Shown: positions 8,253-17,277 of the stretch, piece by piece
Position numbering within the stretch: position 1 is the stretch's first letter
Layout: every line of letters starts with the position of its first letter
Source: Galdieria sulphuraria
Taxonomy: Eukaryota > Rhodophyta > Bangiophyceae > Galdieriales > Galdieriaceae
NCBI RefSeq assembly: GCF_000341285.1
Contig: NW_005178402.1
Coordinates: forward strand, 1-17,462
DNA: 17,462 nt
Direction: 5' to 3'
The notes under the pieces: model-generated
Told to the model about the DNA's origin: nothing
The model's database searches: none
What the model saw: only the letters and a program-made list of their open reading frames with translations
Translations under genes and position numbers: made by a program

Positions 8253-9538
8253 ATGAAAAGTTCTTCTGTGGACTTGTCGACGACCACCAAGTCACCAGAC
8301 GATACGAGTGACTTGGGTAAGGTTGAACCCATCCAGTCGTTCAAGGATAATAAACCCACGACCAACAAGAACGGTAGGCTTTCTTTCCGTTATAGGATCC
8401 AAAGTAACACTGCTTGACTTTTTTTTTGTTTCAGATAGCGCTATAGGAGAGCGTCATAAAGCGTCTGCTAACTTTTATGCTGGTGCGTTTTCTGGCTTAG
8501 TATCTACGTTATGTTTGCAACCTCTTGACGTGGTTAAGACTCGAATGCAGCAAGGTTCTCAATATATTGTGAGTCCAAGTGTTACTTTGCAACGAGTGTT
8601 GTCTCCAAGGTAGTTTGTTTCCTTCAAGTTTCTATACTTTTTCTTTTTCGACTAAGATATAATTATTCTTTTCTCTTTTTATACCTCTATATAGGAACCC
8701 TCTTTCTGTAGCAGCCAGTATAGTTGCTAATACGGGTATATTGAGTTTATGGAGAGGAACTTCTCCTACCATAATTCGTAACTGTTTAGGTGTTGGTATT
8801 TACTTTGTTTCCTTAAACGCCATAACGAACTTGATGCAGTCTGATGACCCAGAGACCCATATGCCAGCTTGGAAAACTTTGTTAGCTGGAGGGCTTTCGC
8901 GTTCACTTTCAGCCGTTCTTCTTTGTCCTTTATCTGTGTTGAAAACCAGGTTTGAAGCTCAAGTTATCGATCAAAACCGCGGAATTATCAAAGCACTTGT
9001 AGAAATATACAAAAAGGAACGTCTTCGTGGTCTCTTTAGTGGACTTGTACCTACTATTGTGAGAGACGCTCCATATTCTGCAAGTTATTTTCTTATATAT
9101 TTAAGAGTTCGTGAAGGTCTTTCTTCGATAGTGAATGGAACTTATTTTTCACATCTATCGATGACAAAAACAAACATTTCCTCTTCACCTTCAGAATATC
9201 ATATGATAACTATGTCAGTTAGTTTCGTAGCAGGTTTAATAGGGGGTTTCGCAGCTACTTTTCTTACACAACCACAAGATGTTATCAAAACCAGAATGCA
9301 GTTGAGAGCTTATTCAATTAACCGTTCACAACAGGACGCCTCAACCATAGAAGTTATTCATACAATCTATCGAGAAGATGGTATTGTTGGATTTTTTCGT
9401 GGAGCTTCTCCTCGTTTTCTTAAACGTTGCTTGGGTTCTGCTATAACATGGATGATATATGAGGAGTTTGTGGCTATCTTTGATAAACTATTAAATGAAA
9501 AAACTCAAAGACAGTCATCTCAACATGTTCGAGCATGA
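8253..9538 (+). CDS. SLC25A38: Mitochondrial carrier, SLC25A38/Hem25 type (left copy)
   Basis: Three exons: 8253-8373, 8435-8609 and 8695-9538, giving 379 residues. Introns are 61 nt (GTAGGC..TTTCAG) and 85 nt (GTAGTT..ATATAG). Three carrier repeats are visible: QPLDVVKTRMQ (P70-K75), CPLSVLKTRFE (P177-K182) and QPQDVIKTRMQ (P292-K297). The non-acidic residue in the second signature, the LWRGTSPTIIR loop and RGLFSGL..RDAPYS (R222-P225) are typical of SLC25A38, the mitochondrial glycine importer, whose yeast form Hem25 is also linked to isopentenyl diphosphate import. It would sit in the inner membrane with six helices. A photosynthetic alga is expected to make heme precursor from glutamate, so glycine for heme need not be its role. 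An alternative in-frame donor at 8317 (GTAAGG) would remove 19 residues of the polar N-terminus. It differs from the right copy at D313 (N there) and N366 (S there). Confidence 0.9.
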
Positions 9539-9828
9539 TGAATGATACGTATTTGAAAAATATTGGAAAATGTTGGATACTCCTTATCTAAAAAAGAAAG
9601 GCTCGTTTGAAGGCTTTCCTAGTCACTATTCTTTTGTTGATAATGGAAATATGCTTGCTCTTTATATAATATACATAATATAACAATATGAGCCTCTTAA
9701 GAAAATGATAATTTTAAAACAGTACGTGAATAACTGTTCCTCATGTAATATAAAATAATATCTACCGAAACTTTCATAGAGTGTGATGAATGTAAGAATA
9801 GTAAGCAGCTGAGAACTGAAGTATATTA

Positions 9829-10142
9829 TCATTCCTTGTTATTGTTCAAGTTACCTTCCTCAAAGCACAACTCCTGAATGAGAGCACAAGGTTTTGAATA
9901 GGTTTTTGATATTTGTGAAGATAAATATTCGTTTGGTTGCTTGTCTGTTCGCACTGCAAAAAGTAGAGACTGTGGTGAGTCTAATATATGGCGACGTTGA
10001 TTTTTTTGTTCATAGTTTGAGCTTGCTTCTGTCCCCTGGTCAACTAATGCTTGTGTAACTAGCGAATAAAGCCTATGGCATTCAGGGTTATTGGGTTCCA
10101 GCTTTCGTACTTGTTCCAAGCTAGCAAGCGCAGAGTCCAACT
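9829..10142 (-). pseudogene. 3' fragment of TPR-protein gene, cut at the repeat edge
   Basis: This reads on the minus strand exactly as the last 103 residues of the right copy (from LDSALASLEQVRKLEPNN to the TGA at 9829-9831). At 10142/10143 the sequence departs from the right copy. Upstream in the same frame a stop (TAG) follows within about ten codons, and no ATG leads into the fragment. The N-terminal part is therefore missing and the fragment is almost surely non-functional. If transcribed it would overlap the 3' end of the carrier gene. Confidence 0.85.
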
Positions 10143-10175
10143 TGTTGCTTACGAGACTTTGCTAAACAAATTTCA

Positions 10176-10340
10176 ATCAGTATAAAGAAAATCTAAGAAA
10201 GCTGTTAACTGGTAAGTTGCTTTCCAAAATTTCTTATGAAGATCTTTGGCAAGGGTCTTCAGCAATACTTGTAGGTCTCGTTCGATTAGGTTCTTACGAA
10301 CTGTCAGTGTGCTACGGATGTTATATTGAATCGTTGAAGT
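10176..10340 (-). pseudogene. Short coding-like minus-strand stretch next to the repeat edge
   Basis: A 55-codon frame between TGA 10341-10343 and TGA 10173-10175. It is rich in K, L and R (contains IERDLQVLLKTLAKDLHKKF), helix-like, with no family recognised. It shares the 11-mer CGTAGCACACT (minus strand) with the intact TPR gene at a similar distance from the repeat edge. That hints at, but does not show, older homology to that gene. Confidence 0.15.
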
Positions 10341-10915
10341 TCAAAGTCAATGGTGTCATAGAAAAACCAGATTGATAAAGAATTGAGCTTAGATTCTCAC
10401 CTTGGAATTCCAACAGAATGGAAATAAGGCAATTTGAATTAGAATCTTTAAAGCCCTTAGACAACTTTGAACTTCAAGGGCTGGTATTTTCTTGCTCCTT
10501 TGCGTGAACATGTCTTCTACAGTCAGAGAATCAATCGACCGAAGTATACAACTTTATAGAACTATCTGAAATCTTGACTTTTCACTCGTCGTATTGTAGC
10601 AACTCAGTTTCTATAGAAACAGAATTATAAAGGTTGGAAAGAAACATAGCAATGCAATTTCATGTCCCCTATCTTTTGGTTACAAAACCTTGCTGACAAG
10701 CCAAGAATCGAAAAGAATGTGTTTCCAAGCTTCCAAAGTAAGGTAACTATCTGTAACCCACAAGTACACGTCTATTGTATCCAGGCCAAAATGATATTCT
10801 TGGTACGAACAACGCTTTGAAAGCGAGCAGATTTTTGTGTCTTTATTGTCACGGTATTATAGTATGTCCAATTAGAAAGAACTACTCCTGTTCTGCTGCT
10901 GACTGAGAAGTCCGT

Positions 10916-11300
10916 TTAGGTTGTGTTTTCGAAACGATATATAGAAGCATAAAATTCTTCCCCTTGAGGAGTTATACCGAATATTTCATGTTCAGAATAC
11001 AAGTCGGAGAAGAGAATACGTAACAACCGATTGATCTGTCCTAAACTGGACAGATTGTTTTTAAGAGAAAAGAGGAGTTTGAGACTGTTGCGACCAAATG
11101 GGTTTTTTCTCAGATCATAACAGTTGTTTAGAGAAAGTGAGATGAACATTTGAAGTGAGCTTTAGTCTCAACTAATTCAGCGCTTTTTGGAGAAATTGTT
11201 AGAACTTGTAATGAGATAATGATATAGCAAGTTCCTTTATCTGTGCAACATAGACGGGAAGTTTTCTTATCACAATACATGTATACCTATCATTCGACAT
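10916..11300 (-). CDS. Doubtful small two-exon gene, hypothetical
   Basis: An ATG at 11300 opens 33 codons (MSNDRYTCIVIRKLPVYVAQ...). A GT-AG pair, donor GTTCTA at 11205 and acceptor CTAAAG at 11160, would remove 46 nt and join it in frame to the stretch ending at 10916. The exons would be 11300-11206 and 11159-10916, giving 112 residues. The second part is helix-like (GRNSLKLLFSLKNNL, INRLLRILFSDLYSE). The donor is weak and no family is recognised, although the GR..LK.L..L pattern faintly recalls the N-terminus of Pex11. It may be a real small gene or a chance arrangement. Confidence 0.22.
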
Positions 11301-11449
11301 TTTAATATTCTAAGAGAAGCCAGTATTAGAGGAACGCATCGCTGATATTTTATCTCTATTTTAGCACATCATGGCTAGAAAATGAAGGCTTCAAACGAAA
11401 TAACTAGTACAACAGCTTTCAGAATGTTCTAATCCTCCTGCTCGCATCA

Positions 11450-11469
11450 GGTGTCTTCCACAAGACACC
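11450..11469. repeat. Perfect 8-bp hairpin, 4-nt loop
   Basis: GGTGTCTT pairs with AAGACACC around the loop CCAC. It does not extend further and lies in non-coding DNA. No function is apparent. Confidence 0.5.
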
Positions 11470-11831
11470 AACAGATTCTTTTCTAGTTCAAATATTGACA
11501 TAAATAGCGGTCCTATATGACGAATGGAATCAAAGTTTGCTATTCTCTATAGCGTATTCCTTCGGCAATTGAAAAGCGAATGTGTCTATAAAGGGAACTA
11601 AAATTCTTAGAAAGTAGAACAAATGATTGGCGAAGAAAAATGCATTCTATTTTCTAAGAGCATATGTTTCGACATTATTATTTCATTTTATTGGTGCTTA
11701 CCAGAATAGAATTTTAGCTTTGTTTAACAATATGTTTCCGTCTCTGCTAGGACATTAGACAATTGCTTCATACTTTCTAATCTAATAAGAATAATCGAGC
11801 GCCAAATTTTTTTGGATTGCCGAATTTTGAA

Positions 11832-13968
11832 ATGGCATCCTCCCATGCTCTCTCTGTAGGTTCTGTTAAGGCAATTTATGCCGGAGAAACCACGCAACAA
11901 GCAGTACTGCAGGTTTTGGAGCTAAAAAAGATAATACCAAGCGGACAAAATGTGCCACAAACAGAAAGATACCGCATGGTGCTTTCTGACTCTAGACACT
12001 ACCAACAATCCATGCTATCGACTCAGTTGAACGCTTTGGTGAGAGAACAAAAGGTTCAGACTGGTTGTTTAGTGCGGTTGTTAGAATATGTGGTTAATGA
12101 TGTGGCACAGAAACGGTAGGCACTTGCAATTGGTCTTAAGACTGCTACTAAGGAATCGAACAAGAATCATAATAGTCTTGAACTTAGAACCTGTAACAGG
12201 ACCTCTCGAAAAAATTGGCAACCCCGTAAACGTAGAACAAGCACAAAACGTTCAAACAGGGCTAGGCTCCAAAATGCGGGACAATCTTTCCGAGCAACCG
12301 AGCAGGGTGCCTTCCTCAACTGACCTCAAGCAACCCCAAACTTTGCCAGAGTTTCCAAACAAAATTACCAGAGAAAGTGAGAAACATAATGCTTCAGTTC
12401 CACTTTCTGCGAATTCTGTTAATATTCAATCGAATCGAACTCAGTCATTTCACGTAAAGAGCGAATCAGGTCCTGTCGTGAAAATGGAGCCTTTTGTTGG
12501 AAGCAATTTAGAGCCCGTGCAAAGTATTGCTTCGTTGAATCCATACCAAAACAAGTGGATAATTAAAGGAAGGGTTTCTAGTCGTGGCGAAATTCGTCAT
12601 TATCAAAATGCGAAAGGTGAAGGTTCTGTATTCAGTTTTGAAATTATGGATTCTACTGCAAGCATTAAAGTAACAGCCTTTCGCGAAAATGCCTCTTCTT
12701 TGTACAAGTTGATCGAAATTGGAAAGGTTTATCGCATTTCGAAGGGTGTATTAAAGCCTGCAGACAAGCGATTCAACAAAACATCATTTGAATACGAAAT
12801 GATCGCTGATAATAACACAGAAGTTGTGAGTTGTCTTTTTATACTTTGTTGACCATCTGACAAGATCAAGGTCCCTGTTGAAGACGTTGGAGAAGTTCCA
12901 AATGTTATTTTTCATTTTACAAAAATCGCGAACCTGGAAAACATTGTTGCAGGCCAATTCTGCGACGTACTTGGTATAGTGAAGGATGTCTCCGAGTTGT
13001 CTTCAGTAGTCTCGAGAACTACGGGTATTACCCTGGCAAAGAGAACTGTTGTTTTGATGGACGACAGTCTGAAAACCATTCGGCTAACATTATGGAAAGA
13101 TATAGCAGAAAATTTACTCCATTCTTCCGAAGGTAACCCTATCTTGCTGTGTAAAGGAGTTCGGTAAGTTGTGCCTTTTGCATGCCACTTTAATCTAAGT
13201 ATTGTTTTTATTAGACGAGGAGACTTTAACGGAATCTCTTTGGATGCAACTGTTCAATCATGTTTTGAAGTAAACCCTGATATTGCAGAAGCACATGAGT
13301 TGCGCGGTTGGTATGAGACGACTGGTAAACACCAGGAAACGAGTTCATTAGAGGGAGCAACCTCCTTGTCACTTGGAAATACAAAGGAAAGGAAAACCAT
13401 TTTGCAGGCTAGCGAGGAAGACATCCCTAAACTCATAAATGATCCTCGTGGTGTGCAATTTATAGTACGTGGATATTTACATTATATTCGGAAGGAAGGA
13501 ACTTTATGGTACACAGCCAGCCCCGATGATAACAAAAAGGTTACGAAACTGGACGAAAATCGGTAAGAAAGATACAGTTATTATTCACCATTTCTGATTG
13601 AAAATAGTTGGGTATGCGATGCTACCGGAAAGGAGTATTCTTATTGCAACTATCGTTATATTTTATCTGTCGCCATACAAGATGCAACCGGTTCCTTAAA
13701 TGCAAATGCTTTTGATGATGTTGGTTCACGCCTGATTGGTCGATCAGCTGAAGAACTAGCTGCCATTTACGAACGTGATAGAGCGGAATTTGATGCCATA
13801 ATTGATGATGTTCTTTTTAAGCCATTCATTTTTCGTATAAGGGCGAAACAGAATACGTGGAACGACGAATTACGTCTTCGATACCACATCGTTAACGTGG
13901 AACCGATTCACTTTAGTTCAGAATCGCAATTATTGTTGAACGAAATTCAGGCGTTCACAATCTGTTGA
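11832..13968 (+). CDS. RPA1: Replication protein A 70-kDa subunit
   Basis: Five exons: 11832-12115, 12153-12825, 12865-13163, 13215-13562 and 13608-13968, giving 654 residues (human about 616). Introns are 37, 39, 51 and 45 nt. The product is the large subunit of the heterotrimer that coats single-stranded DNA in replication, repair and recombination. Domains in order: N-terminal OB fold (1 to about 115, with ERYRMVLSDS and STQLNALV); a polar linker; DBD-A from about 222 (SLNPYQNKWIIKGRV, EGSVFSFEIMD); DBD-B (KRTVVLMD, TLW, RGDFNGISL, NPDIAEAHELRGWYE); and DBD-C to the end (YRYILSVAIQD, FIFRIRAKQNTW). The stacking residues F of VFSFE, W of TLW and F of GDF are kept. The DBD-C zinc ribbon (about 517-551) keeps only C538 at an equivalent position. 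ATG 11832 is the first ATG; the TTG upstream is ignored. The intron-2 acceptor could also be 12870, dropping two residues. Confidence 0.95.
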
Positions 13969-14009
13969 ACTGTGAGAGTAAAAGACAATAAACAATTATT
14001 GCGTTTCTC
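13969..14009 (+). promoter_or_regulatory. 41-bp RPA1-MED20 spacer with AATAAA
   Basis: Only 41 bp separate the RPA1 stop from the MED20 ATG on the same strand. The spacer contains AATAAA at 13987-13992, a plausible RPA1 polyadenylation signal. The MED20 promoter and 5' UTR must therefore overlap the RPA1 coding end or 3' UTR, unless the two genes share a transcript. Confidence 0.4.
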
Positions 14010-14824
14010 ATGGAAAATACGGACTCCTTAAACAAGAAGTATGTAAAACTTTCTGTAGGAATCACTTCAGTGACTCTAGGCAGCCTTTTCTATTTTTTAG
14101 GTGATAAGATTCCTCCTACACAAGTTGAAGCAAGACTGAAAGAAAGACTGGAGTGCTTGAACGCTTCCAAACAAAATTCATGGAGTGTGGAATTGGAAAC
14201 CTGGTTTAATCGAGACACAAAAACTTGGCAATATATTTTAAAGTCGTTATCCGACAGTAAAGGAGGAGTACTTCTTGCCTTTAGGGACGATTCTGTGTCA
14301 AATGAAAAATATCGTCTTTTTAAAGCTGACTCACAAGCGTCCCAGTTAATGGAAAAGCTTCAAACAGTGCAGACGAAAAGCACAGTCAGTCTCAAGGTTA
14401 GATCCAAAGAGAGCTATTTATGTATTTAGCGTTTAGTGTCTTGTCTTAGGGCGCTGAATATTCATTTGGCGACTTCATAGTGCGTCTTGGGTCCGTATTC
14501 GAAAGAAAAATACCTTCTTTTGTCGTAGTACAAATCTTATATGCTCCTTTCCGGGAGACTTTAGTTCCCCAGAATGTCTTTCAGGAGGTCATGCATTCTT
14601 TGTGCAGGACTATCTTTGAGACCCCCTCAAGTAGTCACCAAGGTTCAGAAGTTCCTCCACAAGACGAGAAAACTCAAACTCTAAAAAAAGAAGAGACTTT
14701 TGAAGGCTCGAAGGAAGCCCGACACTACTCTCAGTTTCATGATTTGGTGCAAGGAAGAAACTCAGAAATATCCGAAACAGCATTTCAATTCTTGTATTTG
14801 TTAAGTTTAAGTTCTCGGTCCTAG
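14010..14824 (+). CDS. MED20: Mediator complex subunit 20
   Basis: Two exons: 14010-14396 and 14450-14824, with a 53-nt phase-0 intron (GTTAGA..TCTTAG), giving 253 residues. MED20 (yeast Srb2) is a head-module subunit of Mediator that pairs with MED18 and links activators to RNA polymerase II in the nucleus. The match is seen in the first strand LGSLFYFLGD, the helix ARLKERLECLNASK followed by WSVELETW, the mid-region LMEKLQTVQ, and above all GDFIVRLGSV with VVVQILYAPF, which parallel DFLVKVGTV and VEVEYGPC of animal MED20. The stretch at about 184-222 is a hydrophilic insert, and ARHYSQFHDLV may be the C-terminal helix. The N-terminus (about 20 residues before the first strand) is longer than in animals, and ATG 14010 is the only in-frame ATG there. 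Confidence 0.8.
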
Positions 14825-14916
14825 AAGCAGATATTTTCTCTTTCATTTGGATCATTTCGGTGCATTGAACTAGAACATATTGAATCTACCCAACGTCACG
14901 TCATTGTATTGCTTCC

Positions 14917-17277
14917 GTTTAGTCAAATGAAAACTTTATTCTCCAGTCGTTGTGTTAGCAAGAATATCACACTTTTATAATGTATAATCTCAAGCCAGTA
15001 GCTCTCGACAGAACCCATATCAACAGAAGCTGTAGTAGCATCCTTGTCAAATGATGTACTGGATAGATTATCATTCACTTTGAAGTTGCTTAGTGATAAA
15101 ACTCAGGAAAACGTGAAATAAGAATAATTGTTACATGACGAAGTAATGAACACTTGTCTTGATAAATAGTGTTCGTTCGATCAGTAATGATGCGAAAAAT
15201 CGAAATAAGATGGTAGATTGTTTTCTTTATTTTGTGTGCTGTTGGAATCAAAACAGAATAACAATCATCACTACTATGCGTTTATCTATAATGAAGTTTT
15301 CAATTATATGAAACTCTTTCTTGAGTTTTCTTCTTCAAAGTCTTAGTTATCTTATATTATAGAGAGTCGTTAAGCTATATAATATTGATGAAAAGTTCTT
15401 CTGTGGACTTGTCGACGACCACCAAGTCACCAGACGATACGAGTGACTTGGGTAAGGTTGAACCCATCCAGTCGTTCAAGGATAATAAACCCACGACCAA
15501 CAAGAACGGTAGGCTTTCTTTCCGTTATAGGATCCAAAGTAACACTGCTTGACTTTTTTTTTGTTTCAGATAGCGCTATAGGAGAGCGTCATAAAGCGTC
15601 TGCTAACTTTTATGCTGGTGCGTTTTCTGGCTTAGTATCTACGTTATGTTTGCAACCTCTTGACGTGGTTAAGACTCGAATGCAGCAAGGTTCTCAATAT
15701 ATTGTGAGTCCAAGTGTTACTTTGCAACGAGTGTTGTCTCCAAGGTAGTTTGTTTCCTTCAAGTTTCTATACTTTTTCTTTTTCGACTAAGATATAATTA
15801 TTCTTTTCTCTTTTTATACCTCTATATAGGAACCCTCTTTCTGTAGCAGCCAGTATAGTTGCTAATACGGGTATATTGAGTTTATGGAGAGGAACTTCTC
15901 CTACCATAATTCGTAACTGTTTAGGTGTTGGTATTTACTTTGTTTCCTTAAACGCCATAACGAACTTGATGCAGTCTGATGACCCAGAGACCCATATGCC
16001 AGCTTGGAAAACTTTGTTAGCTGGAGGGCTTTCGCGTTCACTTTCAGCCGTTCTTCTTTGTCCTTTATCTGTGTTGAAAACCAGGTTTGAAGCTCAAGTT
16101 ATCGATCAAAACCGCGGAATTATCAAAGCACTTGTAGAAATATACAAAAAGGAACGTCTTCGTGGTCTCTTTAGTGGACTTGTACCTACTATTGTGAGAG
16201 ACGCTCCATATTCTGCAAGTTATTTTCTTATATATTTAAGAGTTCGTGAAGGTCTTTCTTCGATAGTGAATGGAACTTATTTTTCACATCTATCGATGAC
16301 AAAAACAAACATTTCCTCTTCACCTTCAGAATATCATATGATAACTATGTCAGTTAGTTTCGTAGCAGGTTTAATAGGGGGTTTCGCAGCTACTTTTCTT
16401 ACACAACCACAAGATGTTATCAAAACCAGAATGCAGTTGAGAGCTTATTCAATTAACCGTTCACAACAGAACGCCTCAACCATAGAAGTTATTCATACAA
16501 TCTATCGAGAAGATGGTATTGTTGGATTTTTTCGTGGAGCTTCTCCTCGTTTTCTTAAACGTTGCTTGGGTTCTGCTATAACATGGATGATATATGAGGA
16601 GTTTGTGGCTATCTTTGATAAACTATTAAGTGAAAAAACTCAAAGACAGTCATCTCAACATGTTCGAGCATGATGAATAATACGTATTTGAAAGATATTG
16701 GAAAATGTTGGATACTCCTTATCTAAAAAAGAAAGGCTCGTTTGAAGGCTTTCCTAGTCACTATTCTTTTGTTGATAATGGAAATATGCTTGCTCTTTAT
16801 ATAATATACATAATATAACAATATGAGCCTCTTAAGAAAATGATAATTTTAAAACAGTACGTGAATAACTGTTCTTCATGTAATATAAAATAATATCTAC
16901 CGAAACTTTCATAGAGTGTGATGAATGTAAGAATAGTAAGCAGCTGAGAACTGAAGTATATTATCATTCCTTGTTATTGTTCAAGTTACCTTCCTCAAAG
17001 CACAACTCCTGAATGAGAGCACAAGGTTTTGAATAGGTTTTTGATATTTGTGAAGATAAATATTCGTTTGGTTGCTTGTCTGTTCGCACTGCAAAAAGTA
17101 GAGACTGTGGTGAGTCTAATATATGGCGACGTTGATTTTTTTGTTCATAGTTTGAGCTTGCTTCTGTCCCCTGGTCAACTAATGCTTGTGTAACTAGCGA
17201 ATAAAGCCTATGGCATTCAGGGTTATTGGGTTCCAGCTTTCGTACTTGTTCCAAGCTAGCAAGCGCAGAGTCCAACT
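14917..17277 (+). repeat. 2,361-bp direct segmental duplication, right copy
   Basis: This is the partner of 7782-10142 and is probably the parental copy. Its right edge lies inside a TPR gene that continues uninterrupted past the repeat, and its left edge lies 92 bp after the MED20 stop in what looks like an ordinary intergenic region. The left copy instead sits in decayed DNA and has a cut TPR gene. Confidence 0.97.
15388..16673 (+). CDS. SLC25A38: Mitochondrial carrier, SLC25A38/Hem25 type (right copy)
   Basis: Exons 15388-15508, 15570-15744 and 15830-16673; 379 residues, splice sites identical to the left copy. The three carrier signatures and the SLC25A38-type RDAPYS segment are unchanged. 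The two residues that differ are N313 (in the matrix loop after the third signature) and S366 (near the C-terminus), both outside the conserved carrier motifs. The upstream region through 14917 is shared with the left copy, so both genes should have the same promoter. The gene follows MED20 on the same strand and converges on the TPR gene, with 290 bp between their stop codons. Confidence 0.9.

Larger units (their letters stand above)
7782..10142 (+). repeat. 2,361-bp direct segmental duplication, left copy
   Basis: Identical in order and orientation to 14917-17277 with a constant offset of 7,135 and no indels. Identity starts at GTTTAGTC (7782) and ends at GAGTCCAACT (10142); flanks differ on both sides. 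Substitutions seen (left/right): A7967/C15102, G9335/A16470, A9495/G16630, G9544/A16679, A9559/G16694 and C9740/T16875, so about 99.7% identity. The unit carries about 470 bp of upstream DNA, the whole carrier gene and 314 bp of the TPR-protein gene. No terminal repeats or transposase were found, so a DNA-level copy event, not a mobile element, is likely. Confidence 0.97.
10344..11831. other. Mostly gene-free stretch upstream of RPA1
   Basis: This is the spacer between the left repeat and RPA1. Apart from the doubtful small gene at 10916-11300 and a hairpin at 11450-11469, I see only short minus-strand open stretches (about 11370-11550, about 50 codons) without recognisable motifs. The last 100-200 bp should include the RPA1 promoter, but no clear element stands out. 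Confidence 0.4.

Noticed and set aside
8308-8434. Alternative start for the carrier frame at 8308 (and at 15443)
   Set aside because: It reads through an intron in a frame unlike any carrier. ATG 8253 with the donor at 8374 (or 8317) gives a continuous protein.
11817-11831. TTG start upstream of RPA1
   Set aside because: Non-ATG in a eukaryote; ATG 11832 follows five codons later.
12088-12152. In-frame extension of RPA1 exon 2 upstream of 12153, starting near 12088
   Set aside because: It runs through the 37-nt intron and overlaps exon 1. Splicing 12115 to 12153 gives the RPA1 continuation VAQKRNRTRIIIVLNLE.
13254-13436. 60-codon minus-strand frame inside RPA1 exon 4
   Set aside because: Antisense shadow of a well-supported exon.
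7782-17277. A transposon or retrocopy as source of the repeat
   Set aside because: Introns and promoter are retained, breakpoints fall within another gene, and there are no terminal repeats, target-site duplication, transposase or poly(A).
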